In this document: piece by piece, positions 1 to 7,535 of the stretch
Position numbering within the stretch: position 1 is the first letter of the stretch
How the letters are laid out: every line of letters starts with the position of its first letter
Assembly: GCA_036563645.1 (NCBI GenBank)
Contig: DATCMA010000048.1
Location: forward strand, 18,702-82,701
Reading direction: 5' to 3'
DNA from: DATCMA01 sp036563645
GTDB taxonomy: Bacteria; Actinomycetota; Actinomycetes; Mycobacteriales; Micromonosporaceae
DNA: 64,000 nt
Made by a program: the position numbers and the translations under genes
The notes under the pieces: generated by a model
What the model was told of the DNA's origin: nothing
The model's input: the letters and a program-made list of their open reading frames with translations, nothing else
The model's database searches: none

Positions 1-21
1 GAGAGCGTCCAGCGTGTTCAT
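1..21 (-). CDS. rplS: 50S ribosomal protein L19, 5' end only
   Basis: Only the first seven codons (MNTLDAL) lie in the window; the gene continues beyond base 1. The start is an ATG at 21-19 on the minus strand with a GAGGA ribosome binding site about 7 bases upstream. The N-terminus resembles actinobacterial L19, and rplS normally follows trmD, which is the next gene upstream here. L19 sits at the interface of the two ribosomal subunits. The identification rests on seven residues plus gene order. Confidence 0.7.
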
Positions 22-141
22 CGCTGCATCCTCGTATCACTCAAGGCACACCACTCAGCGGTGCGCGAATGGATGATCTTGATCCCCACCGGTGCTGGGA
101 CTGGCGCAGCCGGCCCTGTCCGGCCGACCGCGGCAACCTCA

Positions 142-915
142 CTACTCTGCCATACCGTCTGGGGAGAGGTGAAACCCGGCCCCCGCCAGCAGCGTCACGT
201 CGCGCTCGTCCAAGGCCCCAGGCGGGAGCCGCCTCAAGAGGTCAGGACGGCGCTGCGCGGTCCGCAGCAAGGACTGCTCCCGCCGCCAGCGAGCGATTCG
301 ACCGTGATCACCGGAGCGCAGAATCTCCGGGACATCGTGCCCACGCCACGAGGCGGGTTTCGTGTAGACGGGGGCTTCCAGTAGCCCGTGCGCGTGCGAC
401 TCCTCCGCCAACGATTCGGCGTTGCCCACCACGCCCGGGATGAGCCGGGTGACCGCCTCCACAATGGCCAAGACCGCGACCTCCCCCCCGAAGAGGACGT
501 AGTCGCCGAGGGACACCTCAGCGACCGGCATCCGCGTCGCGGCGTAGTCGAGCACCCGCTGGTCGATCCCCTCGTACCGCCCGCAGGCGAAGAGCAACCA
601 CGGCTCGCGGGCGAGCTCCTGAGCGCGCTGCTGGGTGAAGCACTCCCCCGCAGGAGTCGGCACCACGAGCAGCGGCGGGGGCGCGTCCGCCGGGACGAGC
701 GCGTCCAGCGCCTCCCCCCACGGCTCGGGCCGCATGACCATCCCCGGTCCGCCGCCGTACGGGGTGTCGTCCACGGTCCGATGGACGTCGTGGGTCCAGG
801 TCCGCAGGTCATGGATGGCAATGTCGAGCAGCCCGGCGCGCCACGCCCGGCCGATGAGCGAGAGCTTCAGGGGAGCGAAGTAGTCCGGGAAGATCGTGAC
901 GATATCGATGCGCAT
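142..915 (-). CDS. trmD: tRNA (guanine-N1-)-methyltransferase TrmD
   Basis: TrmD methylates G37 of tRNAs, next to the anticodon, using S-adenosylmethionine, and so prevents +1 frameshifting. The protein has the SPOUT trefoil-knot features: an N-terminus reading MRIDIVTIFPDYF, the GRYEGIDQRV segment and the SLGDYVLFGGE knot loop near the middle, then an Arg-rich C-terminal helix. I place the start at ATG 915 (257 aa) because the family begins with MRIDIVTIFP. An in-frame GTG at 936 would add seven residues and would overlap the rimM stop as GTGA. It is the last gene before rplS in the rpsP-khpA-rimM-trmD-rplS ribosome maturation operon. Confidence 0.96.
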   Translation of the reverse strand: MRIDIVTIFPDYFAPLKLSLIGRAWRAGLLDIAIHDLRTWTHDVHRTVDDTPYGGGPGMVMRPEPWGEALDALVPADAPPPLLVVPTPAGECFTQQRAQELAREPWLLFACGRYEGIDQRVLDYAATRMPVAEVSLGDYVLFGGEVAVLAIVEAVTRLIPGVVGNAESLAEESHAHGLLEAPVYTKPASWRGHDVPEILRSGDHGRIARWRREQSLLRTAQRRPDLLRRLPPGALDERDVTLLAGAGFHLSPDGMAE

Positions 916-932
916 GGTGGACGGCGACGCCC

Positions 933-1508
933 TCACAGATCCAGCAGCCCACCGGGCGGATCGATCACCACACGGCCACCCGCGAGGTCGACCTGCGGCA
1001 CGATCGCGCTGACGAAGGGCACCAACGCGGTTCGGCCATCCGGGCGGCGTACCACCAGCAGATCGGAGGCGGGGGCGTGCTCGACGCGGACCACCTCACC
1101 GAGCGGTTCCCCACGCGTGTCGACCGCCGCGAGGCCGATCAACTGAATGTCGTGGTACTCGTCCGGCTCGGTGGGCGGCGCGATCTCCCCGCTGTCGACA
1201 CACAGGAGAACCCCGCGCAGCTCCTCGGCGGCGTTGCGGTCGTAGACACCCTCGAAGCGCACGAGCAGGCGATTCTGGTGCCACCGGGCTGACTCGACGG
1301 TCAGCCGCTCGGGCACCCGCCGGCTGATCGGGCGATCGCCGGCCGCCTGCTGCGCATCCGGTCGCGGGTAGGGACGCGCCGCTGTCGGGTCAGTGCACAA
1401 CACCGACCCGACAGCAAACCGCGCTTCTGGCTCGTCGGTCCGCACCTCCACGGCGACCTCTCCGCGAATGCCGTGCGGCCGCACGATCTCACCGACGACG
1501 AGGAGCAT
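933..1508 (-). CDS. rimM: 16S rRNA processing protein RimM
   Basis: RimM assists late maturation of the 30S subunit head and binds ribosomal protein S19. This 191-residue protein starts with the family signature GEIVRPHGIRGEV. It continues into a beta-barrel RimM N domain and ends in a PRC-barrel-like domain containing LVPFVSAIVPQVD. The middle (about residues 40-65) holds a hydrophilic, Arg/Pro-rich insertion, as is common in actinobacterial homologues. The ATG start overlaps the TGA stop of the upstream KH-protein gene as ATGA, which implies translational coupling. Confidence 0.94.
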   Translation of the reverse strand: MLLVVGEIVRPHGIRGEVAVEVRTDEPEARFAVGSVLCTDPTAARPYPRPDAQQAAGDRPISRRVPERLTVESARWHQNRLLVRFEGVYDRNAAEELRGVLLCVDSGEIAPPTEPDEYHDIQLIGLAAVDTRGEPLGEVVRVEHAPASDLLVVRRPDGRTALVPFVSAIVPQVDLAGGRVVIDPPGGLLDL

Positions 1509-1768
1509 CAGTAGGAGTCAACGATGTCCACACGAATGTTTCGGCCACTGATCGAGCCGATGACCTGGCGCAGCGCCTTAGCCGTCCGCCCGCCACGCCC
1601 GATCACCGTACCCAGATCATCGGGGTGCACCCGGACTTCGAGCCGCCGGCCCCGACGGGACTCGACGAGCCGAACACGGACATCATCGGGGTACTCGACG
1701 ATCCCCCGGACGAGATGCTCCAACGCGGGCCGAAGGACCGCGTCAGGCCTGTTCGCCGGAGCCCGCAC
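1508..1768 (-). CDS. khpA: KH-domain RNA-binding protein (KhpA-like)
   Basis: Small 86-residue protein consisting of one KH domain. The GxxG-type loop reads GRGGRTAKALR (about residues 57-67) after the segment VRVHPDDLGTVI. In other bacteria KhpA binds RNA, partners with KhpB/Jag and affects cell elongation and some sRNA effects; here the role is inferred from family and position. The likely start is GTG 1768, which overlaps the end of rpsP by 26 bases; the next internal valine codon is GTC and cannot start. It lies between rpsP and rimM, its usual place in actinobacteria. Confidence 0.9.
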   Translation of the reverse strand: MRAPANRPDAVLRPALEHLVRGIVEYPDDVRVRLVESRRGRRLEVRVHPDDLGTVIGRGGRTAKALRQVIGSISGRNIRVDIVDSY

Positions 1769-2231
1769 CGGCCTGCTCCTCGGTTTGCGCCGGGGCTTCA
1801 GCAGCCGGCTCCGCCTTCGCCGACTTCTTGGCGGACTTCGCCTCGTTGGCGGACTTCGCCGCCTCCTTAGCAGCCGCCTCCTTCAAGCCAGCCGCGGCCT
1901 TCGCTTCCGCCTCGTAGGCCGCGCGGCGGTCAGGGCGCGGCGGGGCCACCTTCACGGGCTGCTTGGGCGGCGGCAGGCCCTTGAACTTCTGCCAGTCGCC
2001 GGTCTTCTCCAGCAACCGCTGCACAGCCTCAGTCGGCTGCGCGCCAACCGAGAGCCAGTACTGGATCCGGTCAGAGTTGACCCGGATCACCGACGGCTCT
2101 TCCTTCGGGTGGTAGATCCCGACATACTCAATCGCCTTACCGTCCCGCTTGGTGCGGGCGTCGGCGACGACGATGCGGTACTGCGGGTTGCGGATCTTCC
2201 CCATCCGCAGGAGCCGAATCTTTACGGCCAC
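1743..2231 (-). CDS. rpsP: 30S ribosomal protein S16 with long Ala/Lys-rich tail
   Basis: S16 binds 16S rRNA in the 5' domain and is an early assembly protein. Residues 1-85 are a canonical S16 (MAVKIRLLRMGK, YRIVVAD, IEYVGIYHP, DRIQYWLSVGAQPT). The last 75 or so residues are a low-complexity Ala/Lys/Glu tail ending in Gln-Ala, which makes the protein 162 aa against 80-100 in most bacteria. Tails of this kind are common in actinobacterial S16, and their function is not established. It is the first gene of the operon that runs through khpA, rimM and trmD to rplS. The bases 2232-2428 upstream must hold the promoter, but no strong consensus hexamers are evident. Confidence 0.95.
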   Translation of the reverse strand: MAVKIRLLRMGKIRNPQYRIVVADARTKRDGKAIEYVGIYHPKEEPSVIRVNSDRIQYWLSVGAQPTEAVQRLLEKTGDWQKFKGLPPPKQPVKVAPPRPDRRAAYEAEAKAAAGLKEAAAKEAAKSANEAKSAKKSAKAEPAAEAPAQTEEQAGAGSGEQA

Positions 2232-2428
2232 GTCTGTCTGCTCCTGTTGCGATTCTCACCGGCCCCGTCGGGGCGGTGGGCGGGTGAGAGTCGACCGGCA
2301 CAGTGGGGGTGGGCCGGATGACTGCTCGATGGACTGACGACGCGCCCAAGTGAGAGGGCGGGGGCGCGCGCCGGATACCAGCGTGCAATTGTGCCAGATC
2401 CGGCAGAGGAACCGTGCACCGCCCCGGA

Positions 2429-3076
2429 TTACCGTGCCTGGGGGCGGTCCCACCCATCCGGCACCGATTCCGGCACCCGCCAGTCGGGCTCGGGCCGGAA
2501 GTTACACCAGGTGCCATCGAACGGGAACTCGCCCGCCTCGGCCATTTTAATGACGCGTTCCCCTTCGGCTCGCACGGCGGCCGGGTCGGTCACCCAGTAG
2601 TGCTCCGGATACGCCAGCCGCTCGGCAAATTCATCTTCGTCTTTCCACTGCCAGCTCCGATCGGGCCACACGATCACGTCGAGGTCTTGGTCGACGATGT
2701 CGACCCCCGCGATGGCGCCGTCATTCCAGCGCACCGCCGGTTCCTCGAGGTTGACGTACCAGTGAGTGAACCGGCCCTCCTCGTCGTGGAACCACCACAC
2801 CGAGTGCGCGGCGCCGGTAGGGAGAAACATCAGGACCGGCGGCCCTTTCCACTTTCCGTGCCGAGGCCGGTACGACCGCGTGATCCACTCGGCGAACGGC
2901 AGCTGACGCAGGTCCAGCCCGTCCTCAGTGACTTCATTCACAACCGGTGTGCCTCGGTCGACCCAGAGCAGCAGCCCTCGGTCGTCGTCACTGACGACAC
3001 GGGCCGGACGCACCCAGCCAACCCGTCCGCGCCGCATGTTGCGGTGCAGGATCAGCTGGCCCGACTCGAAACGCAT
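2429..3076 (-). CDS. DUF402-family protein, probable nucleoside phosphatase
   Basis: A 215-residue DUF402 protein. The core motif HWYVNLEEP (about residues 112-120) and the acidic pair-rich stretch GVDIVDQDLDVIVWPD (about 131-146) match the fold of FomD and of Ntdp-type nucleoside di- and triphosphatases, whose Asp/Glu residues bind metal. The real substrate is unknown. I chose ATG 3076 because GAGG lies directly before it; an in-frame GTG at 3103 would add nine residues. The gene stands alone between rpsP and proS, with its own intergenic regions on both sides. Confidence 0.75.
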   Translation of the reverse strand: MRFESGQLILHRNMRRGRVGWVRPARVVSDDDRGLLLWVDRGTPVVNEVTEDGLDLRQLPFAEWITRSYRPRHGKWKGPPVLMFLPTGAAHSVWWFHDEEGRFTHWYVNLEEPAVRWNDGAIAGVDIVDQDLDVIVWPDRSWQWKDEDEFAERLAYPEHYWVTDPAAVRAEGERVIKMAEAGEFPFDGTWCNFRPEPDWRVPESVPDGWDRPQAR

Positions 3077-3157
3077 AGACCTCGACTGTAGTCCCACGAG
3101 CACGAGATCAGTGACAACGACGCCGATCGTTGGCGTGCCAGAGCGCCCGGGCCGGTG

Positions 3158-4564
3158 TCAGTAGGCGCGAGCCATGATCGCGATGAGGTCGGGCTCGTCC
3201 TCCGCGTCGGGCACGGAGCCATCGGGGCGCACCAGGCAGCGGACGGTCACGCCGTGGCTGTTCGCCTCCGCCTCGCCCTCGGGCCCCACCGCGGCCCACG
3301 GGATCCGCGCCCACCCCGTCATCGCCGCCTCGATCGCCTCCGCCAACGTGGTCACCGACGCGGTCCGCGCCTCCCGCGCCGCCAGCGCCTCCTCGTACAA
3401 GGCGCGCTGGTCCGCCTCGAGGGCGGCGCGCACCGTGGCGACGATGTCCGCGATGGGGACGGGCGTCTTGCTGCCGTTGACCCGCCGCACGACGACCGCG
3501 TTCCCCGCGGCGAGGTCACGGGGACCCACCTCGACCCGGATCGGGTAGCCCTTGAGCTCGGCGTCGACCGCCCGGCGCCCGAACGGCGTGTCGACCCGGT
3601 CGTCGAAGGCGACCCGAATACCGGCGGCCTGAAGCTCGTCGCGCAGCTTGGCCGCCGCCTCGACGACCCCCTCGCCCTCCTTGACGACCATGACGTACGC
3701 CTGGATCGGCGCGAGGCGCGGCGGCACCCGCAGCCCGTTGTCGTCGCCATGGCACATGATCAGGCCGCCGAGCATCCGGGTGGAGACGCCCCAGGAGGTC
3801 GTCCAGGCGTACTCCAGGGCTCCGGAGCGGCCGGAGAAGGTGATGTCGAAGGCGCGCGAGAAGTTCTGCCCCAACTCGTGCGACGTGCCGAGCTGCAACG
3901 CCTTGCCGTCGCCCATCATGCCTTCGAGCGTGTACGTGCTGATCGCGCCCGCGAAGCGCTCTCGGGCGGTCTTGCGTCCCACCACCACGGGAATCCCGAG
4001 GACATTGATCATGAAGTCCTCGTACACCTCGTGCAGGATCTTACGCGCGTAGGCACGGGCGTCGGCCTCGTCGGCGTGCGCGGTATGCCCCTCCTGCCAG
4101 AGGAACTCGCTCGTGCGCAAGAAGACCCGCGGACGCAGCTCCCAGCGCACCACGTTGGCCCACTGGTTGAGCAGCAGCGGCAGGTCGCGGTACGAGTCAA
4201 TCCACTTCGCCATGAACTCGCCGATCACCGTCTCGCTGGTGGGACGGACGACGACCGGCTCCGCCAGTTGCTTTCCGCCACCGTGCGTGACGACCGCGAG
4301 TTCGGGCGAGAACCCCTCGACGTGCTCGGCCTCCCGGCGGAGGTACGCCTCCGGGATGAAGAGAGGGAAATAGGCGTTCTGCGCGCCGGCCGCTTTGATC
4401 CGCGCGTCGAGCTCGGCCTGCATCCGCTCCCAGATGGCGTACGCGGTCGGCCTGATCACCATCGTGCCGCGTACCGGCCCGTTGTCGGCGAGCTCCGCCT
4501 TAGCGATCAGGTCCTGGTACCAGCGCGGGAAATCCTCCGCTCGGGGAGTGAGCACGCGTGCCAT
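3158..4564 (-). CDS. proS: Prolyl-tRNA synthetase, short (ProS type 3)
   Basis: Charges tRNA-Pro. At 468 aa it lacks the editing insertion of the usual 560-580 aa bacterial enzyme and has the architecture of the archaeal/eukaryotic-like class: a class II catalytic core, an anticodon-binding domain, and a C-terminal extension ending in tyrosine (IMARAY). Motif 2 is seen as RWELRP..RTSEFLWQEGHTAHA around residues 130-160, and motif 3 as GGLIMCHGDDNGLRVPP around residues 265-285. I use ATG 4564 because the upstream in-frame codon is TTG. Its last base is about 80 bases before the DUF402 start. No second proS is visible in the window. Confidence 0.94.
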   Translation of the reverse strand: MARVLTPRAEDFPRWYQDLIAKAELADNGPVRGTMVIRPTAYAIWERMQAELDARIKAAGAQNAYFPLFIPEAYLRREAEHVEGFSPELAVVTHGGGKQLAEPVVVRPTSETVIGEFMAKWIDSYRDLPLLLNQWANVVRWELRPRVFLRTSEFLWQEGHTAHADEADARAYARKILHEVYEDFMINVLGIPVVVGRKTARERFAGAISTYTLEGMMGDGKALQLGTSHELGQNFSRAFDITFSGRSGALEYAWTTSWGVSTRMLGGLIMCHGDDNGLRVPPRLAPIQAYVMVVKEGEGVVEAAAKLRDELQAAGIRVAFDDRVDTPFGRRAVDAELKGYPIRVEVGPRDLAAGNAVVVRRVNGSKTPVPIADIVATVRAALEADQRALYEEALAAREARTASVTTLAEAIEAAMTGWARIPWAAVGPEGEAEANSHGVTVRCLVRPDGSVPDAEDEPDLIAIMARAY

Positions 4565-4651
4565 GACCGCCAATCCTAGGCGTATCGCCGACGTCGTTCT
4601 GACCCCGCGCCGCCCTGTGGCGCGGTGCCGGCCGTCGCGCGGGCGCGCCGG

Positions 4652-5737
4652 TCACCGGATGACCCGACCACGCAGGATGATCCGCTGTGGAGCTTGGACA
4701 ACTCGCAGGTCGCGGCGGGGATCGGCGTCGTACGCGACGAGGTCCGCCCAGCCGCCCTCCACGAGCCCGGGGAAACCGAGCCACTCGCGCGCGCCCCAAC
4801 TCGCCGCGGCCAACACGTCAATCGGCGCCATGCCCGCCCGCTCGTGGAGCAGGAGCATTTCCCGGGCGGCGAGGCCGTGGCGGATCCCCCCTCCGGCGTC
4901 GGTGCCGACGTAGATGGGCACCCCCGCCTCGTAGGCGGCTCGGACCACGGCCGGGAAATTGGCGTGCAGCGCGCGCATGTGGGCCGCGTACCGGGGGAAT
5001 TTGGGTTCGGCGCGGGCCGCGATCTCACCGAATGTGTCGATATTGATCATCGTGGGGACGAGGGCGATGCGCCGGCGCGCCATCTCGTCCACGAGCTCCG
5101 GCCGCAGACCAGTGCCGTGCTCAATGGAGTCCACTCCGGCCCGCACGAGAATCTCCGCCGCGGCCTCGGAGAACGTGTGGACCGCGACTCGGGCGCCCGC
5201 CTCGTGCGCGGCGGCGACCGCCGCGGTCAGCGTGTCCTCGTCCCAGGAAGGGGCGAGATCGCCGAGAGCGCGGTCGATCCAGTCGCCGACCAGCTTGACC
5301 CACCCGTTGCCGGCGCGGGCCTGTTCGGCGACGGCGGCGGCCACGCCGTCGCTGTCGACCTCCACCCCGATGTCCCGCAGGTACCGCCGCGATGCCGCGA
5401 CGTGCCGCCCCGCGCGCGCCAACCGCGGCAGCTCCGGATCGTCGTCGAGCTCCGGATACGGGTACGGCGAGCCAGCGTCCCGAATAGCCAGCACCCCCGC
5501 GTCCCGGTCGATCATCGCGAGCTCCCGGGCCTGCTCCACCGAGGTGATCGGCACACTGCCCGGGGCGATGCCGATGTGGCAGTGGGCGTCGACCAGTCCC
5601 GGCAGGATGAAACCGCCGTCGACGACGGTGACCGCGTCGGCGACCGGCGTGGTGCTGATCCGATCACCGACGAGCCACAGCTCCCCGAACCGGTCCTCCG
5701 GCAGGAGTACTCCGCGCACGTGCAGCGCGCTCGCCAT
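4652..5737 (-). CDS. Amidohydrolase-family metal-dependent hydrolase
   Basis: A 361-residue amidohydrolase of the imidazolonepropionase/prolidase-like group. Metal ligands are visible in order: DAHCHIG after the GGFILPGLV strand (about residues 43-57), a lysine in WVKLVGDW, the His pair in AVHTFSEA and IEHGTG, and the Asp in VGTDAGGG. The C-terminal segment GGWADLVAYDADPRRDL closes the beta-sandwich typical of the family. The substrate cannot be told from sequence. It is six bases downstream of ffh and is probably cotranscribed with it, although no functional link is apparent. Confidence 0.82.
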   Translation of the reverse strand: MASALHVRGVLLPEDRFGELWLVGDRISTTPVADAVTVVDGGFILPGLVDAHCHIGIAPGSVPITSVEQARELAMIDRDAGVLAIRDAGSPYPYPELDDDPELPRLARAGRHVAASRRYLRDIGVEVDSDGVAAAVAEQARAGNGWVKLVGDWIDRALGDLAPSWDEDTLTAAVAAAHEAGARVAVHTFSEAAAEILVRAGVDSIEHGTGLRPELVDEMARRRIALVPTMINIDTFGEIAARAEPKFPRYAAHMRALHANFPAVVRAAYEAGVPIYVGTDAGGGIRHGLAAREMLLLHERAGMAPIDVLAAASWGAREWLGFPGLVEGGWADLVAYDADPRRDLRVVQAPQRIILRGRVIR

Positions 5738-5743
5738 CGGAAC

Positions 5744-7279
5744 TCAGTCCTTCTCGCGCTTGGTCAGTTTGGAAAAGTCGAGCCGCGGCAGTTTGAAGCC
5801 GGGTGGCAGGCCAGTGCCGGCCAAGGGATCGAATCCCGGCGGGACCGGCGGGACCCCGGGAAGGCCGCTCGCACCCGGCGCCGTGGGCAGGCTGGCGCGT
5901 GGCCGACCGCCCTTGCCGCCCTTGCGCTTGTTCTTCGATGACTTGGTCGCCTTGCGCCGCCCACCGGGGAGGCCCATGAGACCGCTCATCTGCTTCATGA
6001 GCTTTTGCGCTTCGGCGAAGCGGTTGAGCAGCTGATTGACATCAGTCACGGTCACGCCGGAGCCTCGGGCGATCCGGGCGCGCCGAGAACCGTTGATGAT
6101 CTTGGGGTTGCGGCGCTCCTCCGGGGTCATGCCCCGGATGATCGCGGTGATCTTGTCCAGGTGCTTGTCGTCGATCTCGGCGATCTGATCCTTCATGTGC
6201 GCCATGCCCGGCATCATGGCCAGCACGTTGGCGATCGGCCCCATCCGGCGCACCGCGATGAGTTGTTCGAGGAAGTCTTCGAGCGTGAACTGCTCACCGC
6301 CGAGCAGCTTCGCCGTCATCTTCTCTTTCTGCTCGGCGTCGAAGGCCTGCTCCGCCTGCTCGATCAGGGTGAGCACGTCCCCCATGCCGAGGATTCGGCC
6401 GGCCATCCGATCCGGGTGGAAGACGTCGAAGTCCTCCAGCTTCTCGCCGGTCGAGGCGAAGAGGATCGGCTGACCGGTGACGTGGCGCACGGAGAGCGCG
6501 GCACCGCCCCGGGCGTCACCGTCGAGCTTGGACAAGACCACGCCGGTGATCCCGACGCCGTCGCGGAACGCCTCCGCCGTGGCGACCGCGTCCTGACCGA
6601 CCATGGCGTCGATGACGAACAGGATCTCGTCAGGGTTGATCGCGTCACGGATCTGGGCGGCCTGCGCCATCATCTCCGCGTCGATACCGAGCCGACCGGC
6701 GGTGTCGACGATCACGATGTCACGGGCGGCCCGGCGGGCGTGGTCGATCGACGCGCGTGCCACCGCCACCGGATCGCCCACACCGTTGCCCGGCTCGGGT
6801 GCGAAGACCTCGACACCGGCTCGCTCACCGAGCACTTGAAGCTGGTTGACGGCGTTCGGCCGCTGGAGGTCGGCGGCGACGAGCAGCGGCTGGTGGCCCT
6901 GGAGCTTCAGCCAGCGGGCCAGCTTGCCGGCGAGCGTGGTCTTCCCGGACCCCTGGAGGCCGGCGAGCATGATCACGGTGGGCGGATGCTTGGCGAACCG
7001 GAGCCGGCGGGCTTCGCCGCCGAGAACGGCGATCAGCTCCTCGTGAACGATCTTGATGACTTGCTGGGCCGGGTTGAGCGCCTGGGAGACCTCCGCCCCG
7101 CGCGCCCGCTCCTTGACGCTCGCGATGAAGCTCTTCACCACGGGCAGCGCGACGTCCGCCTCCAACAGCGCGAGCCGGATCTCTCGCGCCGTCGCGTCGA
7201 TGTCAGCGTCGGTGAGCCGGCCCTTGCCACGCAGCTTCGTGAAGATGCCGGAAAGGCGGTCGGTCAAGGTGTCAAACAC
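5744..7279 (-). CDS. ffh: Signal recognition particle GTPase Ffh
   Basis: Ffh binds the 4.5S RNA and signal sequences of nascent membrane proteins and docks with FtsY. The order is N domain (1-90), G domain with P-loop GLQGSGKTTLAGKLA (about 107-121), DTAGRLG, TKLDG-equivalent SKLDGDARGG, and a Met-rich M domain (about 325-440: LLGGEQF, LAMMPGMAHM, QMSGLMG). The C-terminal 70 residues are Lys-rich then Gly/Pro-rich, ending KLTKREKD. The start is a GTG with GGGATG about 8 bases upstream. Upstream lies a strong hairpin that separates it from amtB. Confidence 0.97.
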   Translation of the reverse strand: MFDTLTDRLSGIFTKLRGKGRLTDADIDATAREIRLALLEADVALPVVKSFIASVKERARGAEVSQALNPAQQVIKIVHEELIAVLGGEARRLRFAKHPPTVIMLAGLQGSGKTTLAGKLARWLKLQGHQPLLVAADLQRPNAVNQLQVLGERAGVEVFAPEPGNGVGDPVAVARASIDHARRAARDIVIVDTAGRLGIDAEMMAQAAQIRDAINPDEILFVIDAMVGQDAVATAEAFRDGVGITGVVLSKLDGDARGGAALSVRHVTGQPILFASTGEKLEDFDVFHPDRMAGRILGMGDVLTLIEQAEQAFDAEQKEKMTAKLLGGEQFTLEDFLEQLIAVRRMGPIANVLAMMPGMAHMKDQIAEIDDKHLDKITAIIRGMTPEERRNPKIINGSRRARIARGSGVTVTDVNQLLNRFAEAQKLMKQMSGLMGLPGGRRKATKSSKNKRKGGKGGRPRASLPTAPGASGLPGVPPVPPGFDPLAGTGLPPGFKLPRLDFSKLTKREKD

Positions 7280-7355
7280 GGCGCAACATCCCGTTTGTCA
7301 TTGGCATGGAGCTGGACGCGACCGAGGCACAGGTGTCGGGGGTGCCGACAGACAC

Positions 7356-7390
7356 GTGTGTCCGGCCACCGCAAGGGTAGCCGGACACAC
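7356..7390 (-). terminator. Hairpin between amtB and ffh
   Basis: A perfect 11-bp stem (GTGTGTCCGGC at 7356-7366 and its complement at 7380-7390) closes a 13-base loop. It lies 146 bases past the amtB stop, in the direction of amtB transcription. There is no U-tract, so it is a hairpin-type terminator of the sort common in GC-rich actinobacteria, or an mRNA 3' protector. Confidence 0.65.
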
Positions 7391-7535
7391 CCCCACCACG
7401 GCCCGCCCGCCCCGCCGACGTCCACCTCCCGCGACGCTGCGGCAGGGAGGACGCCGGCGGTTGCGAACGGGACGCACGCCGTCGAGCGATCAGGCGGCGG
7501 CACCACGATCTCGCGGGGCGACACCGCTCGCCGGG

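Noticed and set aside
4625..5941. Plus-strand open frame over the amidohydrolase gene
   Set aside because: Shadow frame; the minus-strand gene has complete family motifs.
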